Shown: positions 45,872 through 55,473, numbered from the stretch's first letter. The stretch is 64,000 nucleotides of DNA from DASXRA01 sp963737425 (GCA_963737425.1 CAVTSX010000008.1:372001-436000); one strand, 5' to 3'. The notes: generated by a model from the sequence alone, not told the origin. Numbers and translations: made by a program.

Positions 45872-48112
45872 ATGGATCGTAAGCGCCTGTACCGATCGTG
45901 GTGGCTATGGGCCATCGTGATCATCTTTGCCATCTTCGTGCTGCCCTCCGTGCTGTCCGGCGGCGGCGACTACCACTCAGTCGACACCTCCGACGCCCTC
46001 GCGCAGATCGACTCCGGCAACGTCACCAAGGCGGTGATGCACGACAAGGAACAGTCGCTCACCCTCGACCTCAAGCAGCCCTTCGAGAACCACAAGAAGA
46101 TCAGCACGTCCTACCCGGCCGACGCGAGTTCGACGATCTTCAACCAGCTCAACTCGAAGGCCAGCACCGACTTCACCACCAAGGTCACCAAGAGCAATGG
46201 CTGGTTGTCGCTGCTGATCAGCCTGCTGCCGATCCTGCTGATCGTCGGCGTGCTGTTCTTCGTCATGAGCCAGGTCCAGGGCGGTGGCAACCGGGTCATG
46301 AGCTTCGGCCGCAGCAAGGCCAAGCTGGTGAACAAGGACACCCCGAAGACCACCTTCGCCGACGTCGCCGGCGCTGACGAGGCCATCGAGGAACTGCAGG
46401 AGATCAAAGACTTCCTGCAGAATCCGGCGCGCTATCAGGCGCTCGGCGCCAAGATCCCCAAGGGCGTGCTTTTGTTCGGCCAGCCCGGCACCGGTAAGAC
46501 GCTGCTCGCGCGTGCCGTCGCCGGCGAGGCGGGCGTTCCGTTCTACTCCATCTCCGGCTCCGACTTCGTCGAGATGTTCGTCGGTGTCGGTGCATCCCGT
46601 GTGCGCGACCTGTTCGAGCAGGCCAAGGCCAACGCACCGGCGATCATCTTCGTCGACGAGATCGACGCGGTCGGCCGGCACCGCGGTGCCGGACTCGGCG
46701 GCGGCCACGACGAGCGCGAGCAGACGCTGAACCAGTTGCTCGTCGAGATGGACGGATTCGACGTCAAGGGCGGCGTCATCCTGATCGCGGCCACCAACCG
46801 TCCCGACATCCTCGACCCGGCGCTGCTGCGACCCGGCCGCTTCGACCGGCAGATCGCGGTGTCGCCGCCCGACGTGCTCGGCCGCAAGGCCGTGCTCGCG
46901 GTGCATGCCAAGGGCAAGCCGTTCGGCCCGGACGTCGACCTCGGCGTCATCGCCCGGCGTACGCCCGGCTTCACTGGTGCCGACCTGGCCAACGTCGTCA
47001 ACGAGGCCGCCCTGCTCACCGCGCGTACCGGCGGGCGGCTCATCGACAACAAGGCGCTCGAAGAGGCCATCGACCGCGTCATCGCCGGACCGGAGCGCAA
47101 GACCCGGGCGATGAGCGACAAGGAGAAGCGGGTCACCGCTTACCACGAGTCAGGTCACGCGCTCACCGCGTGGGCAATGCCGAACCTCGACCCGGTGCAC
47201 AAGGTGACGATCCTGCCGCGTGGGCGTTCGCTCGGGCACACGCTCGTGCTGCCGCTCGAAGATCGCTACACCCAGACCCGCTCAGAGATCCTTGATCAAC
47301 TCGTCTACGCGCTCGGCGGGCGCGCGGCCGAGGAGTTGGTGTTCCACGAGCCGACGACGGGTGCGTCCGACGACATCGAGAAGGCCACGCATCTGGCCCG
47401 GTCGATGGTCACCGAGTACGGCATGAGCTCCAAGCTCGGCGCGGTCAAGTACGGCACGAGCGACTCCGAGCCGTTCCTCGGCCGCGACTACGGCCACCAG
47501 CGCGACTACTCCGAAGACATCGCCGCCGACATCGACTCTGAGGTGCGCGACCTGATCGAGGCGGCGCACGACGAGGCGTGGGAGATCCTGGTTCAGTACC
47601 GCGATGCCTTGGATGCGATGGTGCGCGAGCTGGTCGAGAAGGAGACCCTGGCCAAGGAAGACCTCGAGCGAATCCTTGCCCCGGTGCGCAAGCGGCCCCC
47701 GCACAACACATTCACCGGCTTCGGCAAGCGCACGCCGAGCGACCGCCCGCCCATCGAGATCCCGCCGAGCGCTCGTTCGAACGGCGCCTCGGCCAACGGC
47801 GCCGGCCAGAGCATACTGCCGGGGGTGCAGCCGCAGCCCGATGCCACGGCACCTCTGGCGCCCAGGCCGGAACCGCCCACGTCGATGCTGCCGTCGCCGC
47901 CGATGGGCGGCGGCGAGCCTGGCCGCTCGAGCCAATCGGGGCACTCGGCCCAGGACTTCGGGCCGACCCAGACCTACGGCTCGCCGCAGTCGTTGGGCGA
48001 GCAGCCCACCGCGCACCTACCGCATCTGCCGGCGCCCCCGCCGGCCGCGTACCCGACTTACCCCGAGCGGCTCCAGCAGCCCGGGACGGACGGTTCGCAG
48101 GGACCAGCGTGA
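45872..48112 (+). CDS. ftsH: ATP-dependent zinc metalloprotease FtsH
   Basis: 746 residues from ATG 45872. Two membrane helices (about 10-28 and 111-131) frame a short extracytoplasmic domain. The AAA module has Walker A GQPGTGKT (203-210), Walker B IIFVDEIDAVG and the second region of homology RPDILDPALLRPGRFDRQ. The zinc site is HESGH in VTAYHESGHALTAWAM. FtsH degrades misfolded and regulatory membrane proteins as a hexamer. The last ~120 residues are a Pro/Gly/Ser-rich disordered tail, longer than in most bacteria. The folate genes follow directly. Confidence 0.97.
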   Translation: MDRKRLYRSWWLWAIVIIFAIFVLPSVLSGGGDYHSVDTSDALAQIDSGNVTKAVMHDKEQSLTLDLKQPFENHKKISTSYPADASSTIFNQLNSKASTDFTTKVTKSNGWLSLLISLLPILLIVGVLFFVMSQVQGGGNRVMSFGRSKAKLVNKDTPKTTFADVAGADEAIEELQEIKDFLQNPARYQALGAKIPKGVLLFGQPGTGKTLLARAVAGEAGVPFYSISGSDFVEMFVGVGASRVRDLFEQAKANAPAIIFVDEIDAVGRHRGAGLGGGHDEREQTLNQLLVEMDGFDVKGGVILIAATNRPDILDPALLRPGRFDRQIAVSPPDVLGRKAVLAVHAKGKPFGPDVDLGVIARRTPGFTGADLANVVNEAALLTARTGGRLIDNKALEEAIDRVIAGPERKTRAMSDKEKRVTAYHESGHALTAWAMPNLDPVHKVTILPRGRSLGHTLVLPLEDRYTQTRSEILDQLVYALGGRAAEELVFHEPTTGASDDIEKATHLARSMVTEYGMSSKLGAVKYGTSDSEPFLGRDYGHQRDYSEDIAADIDSEVRDLIEAAHDEAWEILVQYRDALDAMVRELVEKETLAKEDLERILAPVRKRPPHNTFTGFGKRTPSDRPPIEIPPSARSNGASANGAGQSILPGVQPQPDATAPLAPRPEPPTSMLPSPPMGGGEPGRSSQSGHSAQDFGPTQTYGSPQSLGEQPTAHLPHLPAPPPAAYPTYPERLQQPGTDGSQGPA

Positions 48113-48176
48113 TCGGAGCACACGGGGACGGAACTCCCGTCCCACAAGGGCGCGATCTTGTTGCCCAGACCAAGCC

Positions 48177-48800
48177 ATGACGCGACGGGGAATCGACGTT
48201 TCGCGCGAGGCAGATGGTGAAGGACCAGCCGTGGGCGTTGATTTGGCGCGGACCGAGGCGGCGGTGCGCGAACTGCTGGTCGCCGTGGGTGAAGATCCCG
48301 ATCGGGACGGGCTGAAGCGCACGCCGGCCCGGGTCGCTCGGGCCTACGCCGAGATGTTCGCCGGCATGTTCACCGACCCCGATGCTGTCCTCGAGACGAC
48401 GTTCGACGAGAACCACGACGAACTGGTGCTGGTCAAGGACATCCCGCTGTACTCGATCTGCGAACACCATCTTGTGCCATGGCACGGTCAAGCCGCGGTG
48501 GGCTACATACCCGGCGAGGACGGGCGCATCACCGGCCTGTCCAAGCTCGCCCGCGTCGTCGATCTGTATGCGAAGCGGCCGCAGGTTCAGGAACGGCTGA
48601 CCTCGCAGGTTGCCGACGCCGTGATGCGACGCCTCGAACCTCAGGGTGTCGTGGTCGTCGTCGAAGCGGAGCATCTGTGTATGGCGATGCGGGGCGTGCG
48701 CAAGCCTGGCTCGACAACAGTCACCTCGGCCGTCCGGGGAATCTTCAAATCCGATCCCCGCACCCGGGCCGAGGCGCTCTCGCTCATCCTGGGGCGTTGA
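48177..48800 (+). CDS. folE: GTP cyclohydrolase I
   Basis: 207 residues from ATG 48177. The zinc and substrate motifs SICEHHLVPWHGQAAVGYIP and EAEHLCMAMRGVRKPGS are intact, with RITGLSKLARVVDLYAKRPQ between. It opens the folate pathway by converting GTP to dihydroneopterin triphosphate. It is followed at once by folP, folB and folK, so the four enzymes are made from one mRNA. No Shine-Dalgarno stands out before the ATG. Confidence 0.97.
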   Translation: MTRRGIDVSREADGEGPAVGVDLARTEAAVRELLVAVGEDPDRDGLKRTPARVARAYAEMFAGMFTDPDAVLETTFDENHDELVLVKDIPLYSICEHHLVPWHGQAAVGYIPGEDGRITGLSKLARVVDLYAKRPQVQERLTSQVADAVMRRLEPQGVVVVVEAEHLCMAMRGVRKPGSTTVTSAVRGIFKSDPRTRAEALSLILGR

Positions 48801-48802
48801 CG

Positions 48803-49666
48803 TTGCACGCGCTGCCACGGCGTTCGGATCGGCTTGTCGTGATGGGAGTTCTGAACGTCACCCCGGACTCCTTTTCCGACGGCGGTCGCTACACCGGTGT
48901 CGACGACGCCGTCGCGCACGCTCTCGACATGTGCGCGCAGGGGGCGGACCTCATCGACGTCGGCGGCGAATCGACGCGACCGGGTGCTGAACGAGTTGAG
49001 GCAGCGGTCGAGGCCGCACGGGTGTTGCCGGTCATCACGGCGCTTGCCGCGCAGGGCATTGCCGTCAGTGTCGACACCTATCGCGCAGCCGTCGCCGAGG
49101 CCGCGCTCGAGGCCGGGGCCATGGCGATCAACGACGTGTCCGGTGGGCTGGGCGATCCGGACATGGCGCGCGTCGCCCGCGACGCTGATTGTCCCTGGAT
49201 CCTCATGCACTGGCGCGGTCACAGCAAGATCATGAAGCAGCTTGCGACGTACGCCGATGTGGTCGCGGACGTGCGGGGCGAGCTATTGCAGCGCGTCGAT
49301 GCCGCGCAGCAGGCCGGAGTCGACCCGAGCCGGCTGGTCCTCGATCCAGGCATCGGGTTCGCAAAGACCGCCGAGCACGACTGGCCGATCCTGGCGCACC
49401 TGGACGAGTTCGTCGGCCTCGGTTTCCCGGTGCTCATCGGTGCCTCGCGCAAGTCGTTCCTGGGCCGGTTGCTGTCGGCTCCGGACGGCACCCCTCGCCC
49501 GGCCGGCGAGCGCGAGGATGCCACGGTGGCGATCACGGCCTATGCCGCCCTGCGAGGCGCGTGGGGAGTGCGAGTGCATTCAGTCCGGACCAACGTCGAC
49601 GCCGCGCTGACCGCCGCGGCCCTCGCCCGGGCCGGCGGCGCATACCGCGTGGACGATGCGATATGA
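48803..49666 (+). CDS. folP: Dihydropteroate synthase
   Basis: The first in-frame starts are TTG 48797 (overlapping the folE stop) and TTG 48803, the latter better placed after TGGGGCG; ATG 48842 is a third choice that would leave almost no N-terminus. Motifs: VVMGVLNVTPDSFSDGG, IDVGGESTRPGA, DPGIGFAKT and GASRKSFLG, which bind the pterin and p-aminobenzoate. It makes 7,8-dihydropteroate and is the sulfonamide target. Its ATGA overlap with folB couples the two. Confidence 0.93.
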   Translation: MHALPRRSDRLVVMGVLNVTPDSFSDGGRYTGVDDAVAHALDMCAQGADLIDVGGESTRPGAERVEAAVEAARVLPVITALAAQGIAVSVDTYRAAVAEAALEAGAMAINDVSGGLGDPDMARVARDADCPWILMHWRGHSKIMKQLATYADVVADVRGELLQRVDAAQQAGVDPSRLVLDPGIGFAKTAEHDWPILAHLDEFVGLGFPVLIGASRKSFLGRLLSAPDGTPRPAGEREDATVAITAYAALRGAWGVRVHSVRTNVDAALTAAALARAGGAYRVDDAI

Positions 49667-50025
49667 CCGACCGCATCGTGCTTACCGGACTGCGGGTGCG
49701 CGGCCATCATGGCGTCTACGAGTTCGAGCGCCGCGAGGGCCAGGACTTCGTGGTCGATGTTGGGCTCGAACTCGACACAGCAGTGGCCGCCGAGTCCGAC
49801 GACGTCACCGACACGATCCACTACGGCGAGCTTGCCGAGTCGCTGGCTCTGGTTATTGGCGGCGAGTCGGTGAAGCTCATCGAGACCCTCGCCGGGCGAC
49901 TCGCCGACGTATGCCTTGCCGATCCACGCGTGACGGCGGTTGAGGTCACCGTGCACAAGCCGGAAGCGCCGATCCGGCTGACCTTCGCCGATGTCGCGGT
50001 CACCATCCGGCGGGAGCGCCCGTGA
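49663..50025 (+). CDS. folB: Dihydroneopterin aldolase
   Basis: 120 residues from ATG 49663 in a 4-nt overlap with folP. LTGLRVRGHHGVYEFERREG carries the conserved Gly-His-Gly of FolB; ESVKLIETLAGRLADVCL and VTVHKPEAPI complete the tunnelling fold. It cleaves dihydroneopterin to 6-hydroxymethyl-dihydropterin. The Glu in the VKLIETLA segment and the Lys in VHKPEAP match the active-site residues of the family. Confidence 0.95.
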   Translation: MTDRIVLTGLRVRGHHGVYEFERREGQDFVVDVGLELDTAVAAESDDVTDTIHYGELAESLALVIGGESVKLIETLAGRLADVCLADPRVTAVEVTVHKPEAPIRLTFADVAVTIRRERP

Positions 50026-50056
50026 CGCGCATGCCGCGGGCCGAGGTGCCGTCGCG

Positions 50057-50539
50057 ATGAGCGAGGCGGTGTTGTCGATCGGGTCGAACCTCGGCGACCG
50101 GCTCGCCGCGTTGCAGTCTGCGGCGGACGCGATGCGGCCATGGCTGCAGGCGATCTCCCCGGTTTACGAGACCGCTCCGTGGGGTCCGGTCGAGCAGGAC
50201 GATTACCTCAACGCGGTGCTTGTTGTGGCCGATCCCGACGCGAGCCCGCGCGACTGGCTGGCCCGGGCGCAGCACGCGGAACAGGCAGCGGGGCGTACTC
50301 GCGACGTGCGATGGGGGCCGCGCACCCTCGACGTCGACGTCATTGTGGTCGACGACACAACGAGCGATGATCCGGCGCTCACGCTTCCTCATCCGAGGGC
50401 AGGCGAGCGTGCGTTCGTGCTCGTGCCGTGGTTCGCGGTCGATCCGCACGCGACACTTCGCGGCCGATCGATCGGCGCTGTGCTGGAGCATCTCGATGCA
50501 AGCGATGTACACCCTCGTCCGGATCTGGTGGTGGCGTAG
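50057..50539 (+). CDS. folK: Hydroxymethyl-dihydropterin pyrophosphokinase
   Basis: 160 residues from ATG 50057; a longer frame from 49991 overlaps folB and is less likely. VLSIGSNLGDRLAALQ at the start, SPVYETAPWGP, and GPRTLDVDVIVVDDTTSDDP with LPHPRAGERAFVLVPW are the HPPK motifs; the two Asp of DVDVI bind Mg-ATP. It activates the pterin for FolP. The next gene (DUF3180) begins on the following base. Confidence 0.95.
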   Translation: MSEAVLSIGSNLGDRLAALQSAADAMRPWLQAISPVYETAPWGPVEQDDYLNAVLVVADPDASPRDWLARAQHAEQAAGRTRDVRWGPRTLDVDVIVVDDTTSDDPALTLPHPRAGERAFVLVPWFAVDPHATLRGRSIGAVLEHLDASDVHPRPDLVVA

Positions 50540-51004
50540 GTGATGCGACGAACGACCATCGGCGATCTCGCGGTGCCGTTCGCCGTCATCGGTCTGACCA
50601 CATACGCGGTGCTGCGCCTGTCCTATGACTCCATTCCGCCATTCCAGTTCTATGTACCGATTCCGCTGGCAGCGTTGGGAATTGCCGAGCTTGTTGCGGC
50701 CCGTCGTGTTCGCGCTGCGGTGCGTCACGATCCGAACGCGCGACCGATGGCCGCGATCGTCATCGCCCGTTGCGTGGCGCTCGGCAAGGCGTCCGCGCTC
50801 GTGGCGGCCGGGGTGGCCGGGGCGTCGGTTGCACTGCTCATCCGGGTGATTCCAGATGCCGGAACCGTGCGGGCAGCGACCAACGATCTGCGGGTGGGCA
50901 GCTTCCTCTTGGCCGCGTCGTTATTGCTCTTATTAGCTGGCCTACTTCTGGAAAGGTCCGGTATAGACCCTAATCAGCGGCGTCCGCCTACTGCCAGCAC
51001 CTAG
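50540..51004 (+). CDS. DUF3180 family membrane protein
   Basis: 154 residues from GTG 50540 (ATG 50543 is the next codon). Four hydrophobic helices are visible: LAVPFAVIGLTTYAVLRLS, IPLAALGIAELVAARRV, ALVAAGVAGASVALLIRV and LLAASLLLLLAGLLLERSG, with CVALGKASALVAAG as a conserved block. This is the actinobacterial DUF3180 family, regularly placed after folK. Function unknown. Confidence 0.9.
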   Translation: MMRRTTIGDLAVPFAVIGLTTYAVLRLSYDSIPPFQFYVPIPLAALGIAELVAARRVRAAVRHDPNARPMAAIVIARCVALGKASALVAAGVAGASVALLIRVIPDAGTVRAATNDLRVGSFLLAASLLLLLAGLLLERSGIDPNQRRPPTAST

Positions 51005-51054
51005 CTGACGACGAAGAGAAACAGACGCGAAACGGAGCATCTACCGCCGATCGC

Positions 51055-51060
51055 TAGACT
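51055..51060 (+). promoter_or_regulatory. Leaderless -10 box for the 688-residue membrane protein gene
   Basis: TAGACT ends 7 nt before ATG 51068; no Shine-Dalgarno is present. Confidence 0.45.
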
Positions 51061-51067
51061 CGCCCCC

Positions 51068-53134
51068 ATGTCCGCCCTCGCCGCACGTCCGCGCGAGCGG
51101 GGCGTCCTTCGCACTACGGGCATATTCCTCGCGCTCGGGCTTGGCGGCGTCGCGGTATTCCTCGTGGTGGTCGGTCACACCCAGAAGCAGGTCCAGGTCG
51201 GTCTGCTGATCGGGTTGTGGGGCGTCATGCTCGGAGCGTTTACGCTCTTCGGGCCGCGGCACGGAACCGCAGCCCTTGACGACGACGACGGCGGGGCCTT
51301 ACGGCAGTCCCGCGACGACGCCGAGCGCGTTGCCGCGCAGCGACGAGAACACGAACTGCAGCTCGAGGTCATGCTTCGCCGCGAGATGGAACGGGTATTG
51401 CGCGCGGAGCTGTCCGAGATACGTGGCGAGGTCGCCGGCCTGCGCAGCGACGTACTGGACAGAGTCAACGGCCAGATGCGGCTCGAGCGCATCGAGACCA
51501 CGCGGGTCATCAGCTCCGAGATCGACGACATGCAGCGCGAGGTGCGCCGCCTCACGGCCGGGCGTAGCGGCGCCGCGGCCGCTTTGGGAGCGGGCCACGG
51601 ATTCCCACCCGCCACGCTCATCGAGGCCACTACGCACGTCAGCGCCCCCCTGCCCTACGTGTTCGCCGCTCCTCCGGCCGGGCACGGGCCGCCTGCGACG
51701 CCGGCGATCCAGGCGAAGCTGCCCGCCGCGCCCGCACTCGCACCCGCACCCGCCAGGCCGCTCCCGGCATCGGCCAAGCCGCCAACCGCCCCGGCGCCGG
51801 CGCCGGCCAGTTCATTCGACGCCGCCCCCGCTCCGCCGACACCCTCCGCAGCGGCTCGAGCGGTGCCCTCCCGCCAGTCCAATCCCGGCGCGCCGCCGGC
51901 TCCGCTGCTTGCATCCGCACCGCGACGTCCGTCGCCTGCGCCACGACGTGAGCCGGCATCGCCGACCGAGTCGATCGGGCCGACGCCCGGCGTGCCAGCC
52001 ACATCGCAAGTTGAGCCACGGCCGCTCGACGCTCGGCCGGCATCGGCTCCGGTCATGCCCGCAGCGCCGGCTGCCTCGGCCTCGCCGTACGGTGCGCCCG
52101 TTGTCCAGTCGGGCCAATCGCGAGTCTCCGAGCCCACCGGCAATTCGAGGTCTAACGGCTCTGCTGCATTTGGCGGAGCGAGCGGGTCTGCGGCACTCAA
52201 CGGGCTATCCGCAACAACTCGGCCCGCGTCCCGCCAGCCCGACCCACCAAGATCAGCACCGGCGACATCCGAGCAGGTCACCAGCCGGCTTCCGAGCGTG
52301 TCACCCAAGCCGCCGCGCCCCGTCGCTCCGGCGCCAAGGCCCACGGAGCCGTCCACCGGACGGGCCGTCACGCCGCAGCCCTGGCGGCTCCCCGAACGCG
52401 AGCGGCCGCCGGTTCCGCCTGCGGCCAGCGGTTCGCGGACTCCGTCGCCAGCCACGTCGGCCCCATCGCCAGCGGCGCCCGCTCCATCGCCGGCGGCTGG
52501 CAGCGACCCGTTGGCAGGCCTCCCGCGCCTGTCGAGGTTCGAGGCTGACTGGGACGAGCCGGCACCGCCGCCACGATCGCCCGCGCCAGAGCCGCCGCGA
52601 CCTGCACCGGCAGCACCCAGCGCGCCCGAGCGTCGCGTTACGCCTACGCCCTCGCAGTACGTCGGCCGCCGTCGGTCCGCGGCGCAGACTGGCATGCGGC
52701 CGATGCCAGATGACGTTCCGAATGGCACCAACGGGCACAACGGCGACTACGGGTCGAACGGCGGGAACGGCTCCAATGGCGCGCCCGCACGCAACGGCGC
52801 GCAGGGGCCTAACGGCGCGCAGGGGCGAAGCAGCGGCCGTGGAACCAACGGCGGCAACGCAATCAACGGCGGCAGTGCAGTCAACGGCGGCAGTGCAGTC
52901 AACGGCGGCAGTGCAGTCAACGGCGGCAGTGCAGTCAACGGCGGCAACGGGTCGCGGCCCTCGCCAGGTTCGAACGGCGTCACGGGACAAAACGGCGCGC
53001 GACGAGAAGCCAACGCGAGTGACGATTCACACGATTACACCGGTGGCGATCCGCGCCCGACCGGCGGTCGTCGGCGTCGCGTCGACGGTAGTAGTGACGT
53101 TGACGACGTTCTTGCCCGCCTGCTTGGCCGTTGA
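51068..53134 (+). CDS. Large membrane protein with coiled coil and disordered tail (DUF6779-like)
   Basis: 688 residues from ATG 51068. Two helices near the N-terminus (GIFLALGLGGVAVFLVVVGH and VGLLIGLWGVMLGAFTLFGP) are followed by a charged coiled-coil region (about 85-165: ERVAAQRREHELQLEVMLRR and so on) and then over 450 residues rich in Pro, Ala and Ser. The end is Asn/Gly-rich with an 18-bp tandem repeat encoding NGGSAV. The layout fits an actinobacterial DUF6779-type family, though I am unsure of the name. It may organise cell-envelope or division complexes. It is followed at once by an LCP gene. Confidence 0.75.
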   Translation: MSALAARPRERGVLRTTGIFLALGLGGVAVFLVVVGHTQKQVQVGLLIGLWGVMLGAFTLFGPRHGTAALDDDDGGALRQSRDDAERVAAQRREHELQLEVMLRREMERVLRAELSEIRGEVAGLRSDVLDRVNGQMRLERIETTRVISSEIDDMQREVRRLTAGRSGAAAALGAGHGFPPATLIEATTHVSAPLPYVFAAPPAGHGPPATPAIQAKLPAAPALAPAPARPLPASAKPPTAPAPAPASSFDAAPAPPTPSAAARAVPSRQSNPGAPPAPLLASAPRRPSPAPRREPASPTESIGPTPGVPATSQVEPRPLDARPASAPVMPAAPAASASPYGAPVVQSGQSRVSEPTGNSRSNGSAAFGGASGSAALNGLSATTRPASRQPDPPRSAPATSEQVTSRLPSVSPKPPRPVAPAPRPTEPSTGRAVTPQPWRLPERERPPVPPAASGSRTPSPATSAPSPAAPAPSPAAGSDPLAGLPRLSRFEADWDEPAPPPRSPAPEPPRPAPAAPSAPERRVTPTPSQYVGRRRSAAQTGMRPMPDDVPNGTNGHNGDYGSNGGNGSNGAPARNGAQGPNGAQGRSSGRGTNGGNAINGGSAVNGGSAVNGGSAVNGGSAVNGGNGSRPSPGSNGVTGQNGARREANASDDSHDYTGGDPRPTGGRRRRVDGSSDVDDVLARLLGR
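52865..52945 (+). repeat. 18-bp tandem repeat in coding sequence
   Basis: Four perfect copies of AACGGCGGCAGTGCAGTC (52865, 52883, 52901, 52919) and half a fifth. Each encodes Asn-Gly-Gly-Ser-Ala-Val. Perfect identity at the DNA level suggests recent expansion by slippage; copy number may vary between strains. Confidence 0.85.
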
Positions 53135-53160
53135 ACTCGCCGGGTCCAACATCCGACCGT

Positions 53161-53166
53161 TATCCT
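53161..53166 (+). promoter_or_regulatory. Leaderless -10 box for the LCP gene
   Basis: TATCCT ends 6 nt before ATG 53173 and no Shine-Dalgarno exists, supporting this start over the upstream TTG. Confidence 0.5.
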
Positions 53167-53172
53167 GACTCG

Positions 53173-54897
53173 ATGCGTCAAGGGGACAACAGCGCCGATT
53201 ACGGCTACGGCGCTCCCTTACCGCCTGAATTAGACCCGCGCCGGGGGCGCCGCGGAGCAAGCCGTCAAGGCAAACTCAGCGTCAGTGACCTTCAGGCGCG
53301 AAACTCCGACATCGCCGCGCGAGGCAGGCATCGCGCGCACGGCACACCACATGCTGATCCGATCGCCCCGCCCGCCCGGCGCGGCGATCGGTACGGCTCG
53401 GGCCCGGGCCGGTACCGATCCTCTGGGTCGGGAGGTTGGGGGGGCGGCACGTTTCGCCGCGGCGCCTTGATCGGCGGGCGCATTGCCATTGCCCTGATCT
53501 CGGTCGGCGCCCTGATCGGCAGCGGAATCGCGTGGGCCACCTACCGGCAGTTCACCCAAGGCATCCAGCACGGCGCGGCACTGCCCAAGGTTGCCAAGGG
53601 AAAGAAAGACATCGACGGCAAGGATCAGAACATCCTGCTACTGGGCAACGACAGCATCGCCGGCGCGACTTCGGCCGAGATCGCCGCGCTCGGCACGACC
53701 GACGACCGCCAGGATGCCCTCACCGACACGATGATGATCCTGCACGTGCCGGCTGACGGCTCGAAGGCGACGATCATTTCCTTCCCCCGCGATTCCTGGG
53801 TCTCGATCCCCGGTCACGGCAAAGACAAGATCAACGCTGCATACATCGACGGCTTCAACGACGCCGGCAAGCAAGGCGTCAAGGACCGACTGAGCAAGCA
53901 GAGCGCCGGCATCCTCCTCGCCGCGCAGACGCTCACCAATCTGACCGGCCTGCACATCGACCACTACGTACAGATCAACCTGCTCGGCTTCTACGACATC
54001 AGCGAGGCGATCGGCGGGGTCGACCTGTGCCTGAACGAGGCGCAGAACGCGTCCACCGAGGGTGATGTCAGCCATCCGAACGGCTACTCAGGCATCAACT
54101 TGAAGAAGGGCTGGAACCGCAACGTCAAGGGCAAGCAGGCCCTCGCGTTCGTACGGCAGCGCCACGGTTTCCCGGACGGTCTCGGCGACATCGACCGGAT
54201 CAAACGGCAGCAGTACTTCCTGTCGGCCATCTTCCACAAGGCGACCTCGGGCGGCACGTTGCTGCACCTGTCCAAGCTGCAGTCGATGCTGAGCGCGGTG
54301 AAGAAATCGCTGATCACCGACAAGTCCCTCGACATCCTGCAGTTCATCCAGCAGTTCTCGAAGATCGTCGGTGGCAACATCTCCTTCGGCACAGTGCCGT
54401 GGAAGTTCGGAAAGATCAACGGCTCCGATGTCGTGCTGATCGACCCCGCCGCAGTGAAGGAGTACGTCGACAAGATGGTCGGCGTCCCGGTCGACAAGAA
54501 GCTCTCGAAGGCGCCCGTAGTCGCGCCAACGCAGGTGAGCGTCGTCGTGCTCAACGAGGCGAACAAAGACAAGGTTGCCGGCACCAACGCGGGCATCCTC
54601 GGGCAGGCCGGGTTCCTCGCAACCGTCGGCAACACCGACCAGCACACGGAGCAGACCACGATCGACTACCCGGACGGGCAGCAGTCCCAGGCGAAGACGC
54701 TCGCGAGGTACGTGCCGGGCGCGCTGCTCGAAGAGTCCAGCACGGTTTCCAAGGTCACCCTGATCCTGGGCTCGGACGGTGTGACGGCCAGGTCCAAGCT
54801 GCCGGCCACGCCAAAGGCGCCGCCGCATCCCAAGCCCGCCCCGAAGCCGTCCGGGGTCACCAACGCGGCCCAGAATTCGAAATCCTGCATCGACTGA
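53173..54897 (+). CDS. LytR-CpsA-Psr (LCP) family glycopolymer transferase
   Basis: ATG 53173 is preferred to TTG 53131 because a TATCCT box lies 6 nt upstream; it gives 574 residues. A basic, Gly/Arg-rich cytosolic part of about 100 residues precedes one helix (GRIAIALISVGALIGSGIAW). The LCP domain has TDTMMILHVPADGSKATIIS, FPRDSW with the catalytic Arg, and KINAAY. A C-terminal LytR_C domain follows (VSVVVLNEANKDKVAGTNAG). LCP enzymes attach polyprenyl-linked glycopolymers to peptidoglycan outside the membrane. A second Arg motif is VRQRHGFPDGLGDIDRIKRQ. Confidence 0.94.
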   Translation: MRQGDNSADYGYGAPLPPELDPRRGRRGASRQGKLSVSDLQARNSDIAARGRHRAHGTPHADPIAPPARRGDRYGSGPGRYRSSGSGGWGGGTFRRGALIGGRIAIALISVGALIGSGIAWATYRQFTQGIQHGAALPKVAKGKKDIDGKDQNILLLGNDSIAGATSAEIAALGTTDDRQDALTDTMMILHVPADGSKATIISFPRDSWVSIPGHGKDKINAAYIDGFNDAGKQGVKDRLSKQSAGILLAAQTLTNLTGLHIDHYVQINLLGFYDISEAIGGVDLCLNEAQNASTEGDVSHPNGYSGINLKKGWNRNVKGKQALAFVRQRHGFPDGLGDIDRIKRQQYFLSAIFHKATSGGTLLHLSKLQSMLSAVKKSLITDKSLDILQFIQQFSKIVGGNISFGTVPWKFGKINGSDVVLIDPAAVKEYVDKMVGVPVDKKLSKAPVVAPTQVSVVVLNEANKDKVAGTNAGILGQAGFLATVGNTDQHTEQTTIDYPDGQQSQAKTLARYVPGALLEESSTVSKVTLILGSDGVTARSKLPATPKAPPHPKPAPKPSGVTNAAQNSKSCID

Positions 54898-54925
54898 GCG
54901 CGACCGGCCGCAGGCACTCGCTCGG

Positions 54926-55249
54926 CTAGGACGTGAACGGCCAACCTGACTCGTTGGCCGCACTCTGCTCGGCCCGGCGCTGCTGAAGATGCGCGACCTT
55001 CGAGATCTCGGACTCGATGTCTACGCCAGTCTGGTCGGCCAGTAGGTAGATGCCATAAGCGAGCTCACCCAGCCGGGCCGCCCAATCTGCAGTCGGCCGG
55101 AACGGCCGTCGTCCGCGCTCGGTGGCCCGCGTCGCTGTCGCGGCGAGGACGCCGAGCTGCGTCTGCAGCTCGAGAAGCAGTGCCGGCGCGGTGGCGTGCA
55201 AACCGGACGCGTCGGAACTATGGGCTACAAGCTCCTGAACCTGGCTCAC
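54926..55249 (-). CDS. MazG-like nucleotide pyrophosphohydrolase-fold protein
   Basis: 107 residues from GTG 55249; the longer frame to 55483 runs over the next promoter region. The helix pattern VQELVAHSSDASGLHATAPA, LLLELQTQLGVLAATA and AARLGELAYGIYLLADQTGV, DIESEISKVAHLQQRR matches a single MazG-type domain, with the Glu residues of the last two helices as likely Mg ligands. The first ExxE pair is not conserved to my eye, so activity is uncertain. It could act as a house-cleaning dNTPase. A TAGGTT box lies 8 nt upstream. Confidence 0.75.
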   Translation of the reverse strand: MSQVQELVAHSSDASGLHATAPALLLELQTQLGVLAATATRATERGRRPFRPTADWAARLGELAYGIYLLADQTGVDIESEISKVAHLQQRRAEQSAANESGWPFTS

Positions 55250-55473
55250 GCTGCGCCAACCTAGCCGATTGCGCAATGTAACCACCGCGTCCGCGTGTCG
55301 CGGGGGAGGACCCGCAGCGCACCGAACGGCCCAACCGGAATCGGGCTCCTCGACGTAGCGCTTGCCACTATGGCCCATCCGGGGCCGTTCGACCGCATAA
55401 CGTTGGTGGCCGTTCTCGGCGAGAGGATCGTCGAGCAACGACCGCATCGGCCCCCGATTTCTGCGAGGTCCCA

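Noticed and set aside
52865..52945. CRISPR-like array
   Set aside because: Units are contiguous with no spacers and code for protein.
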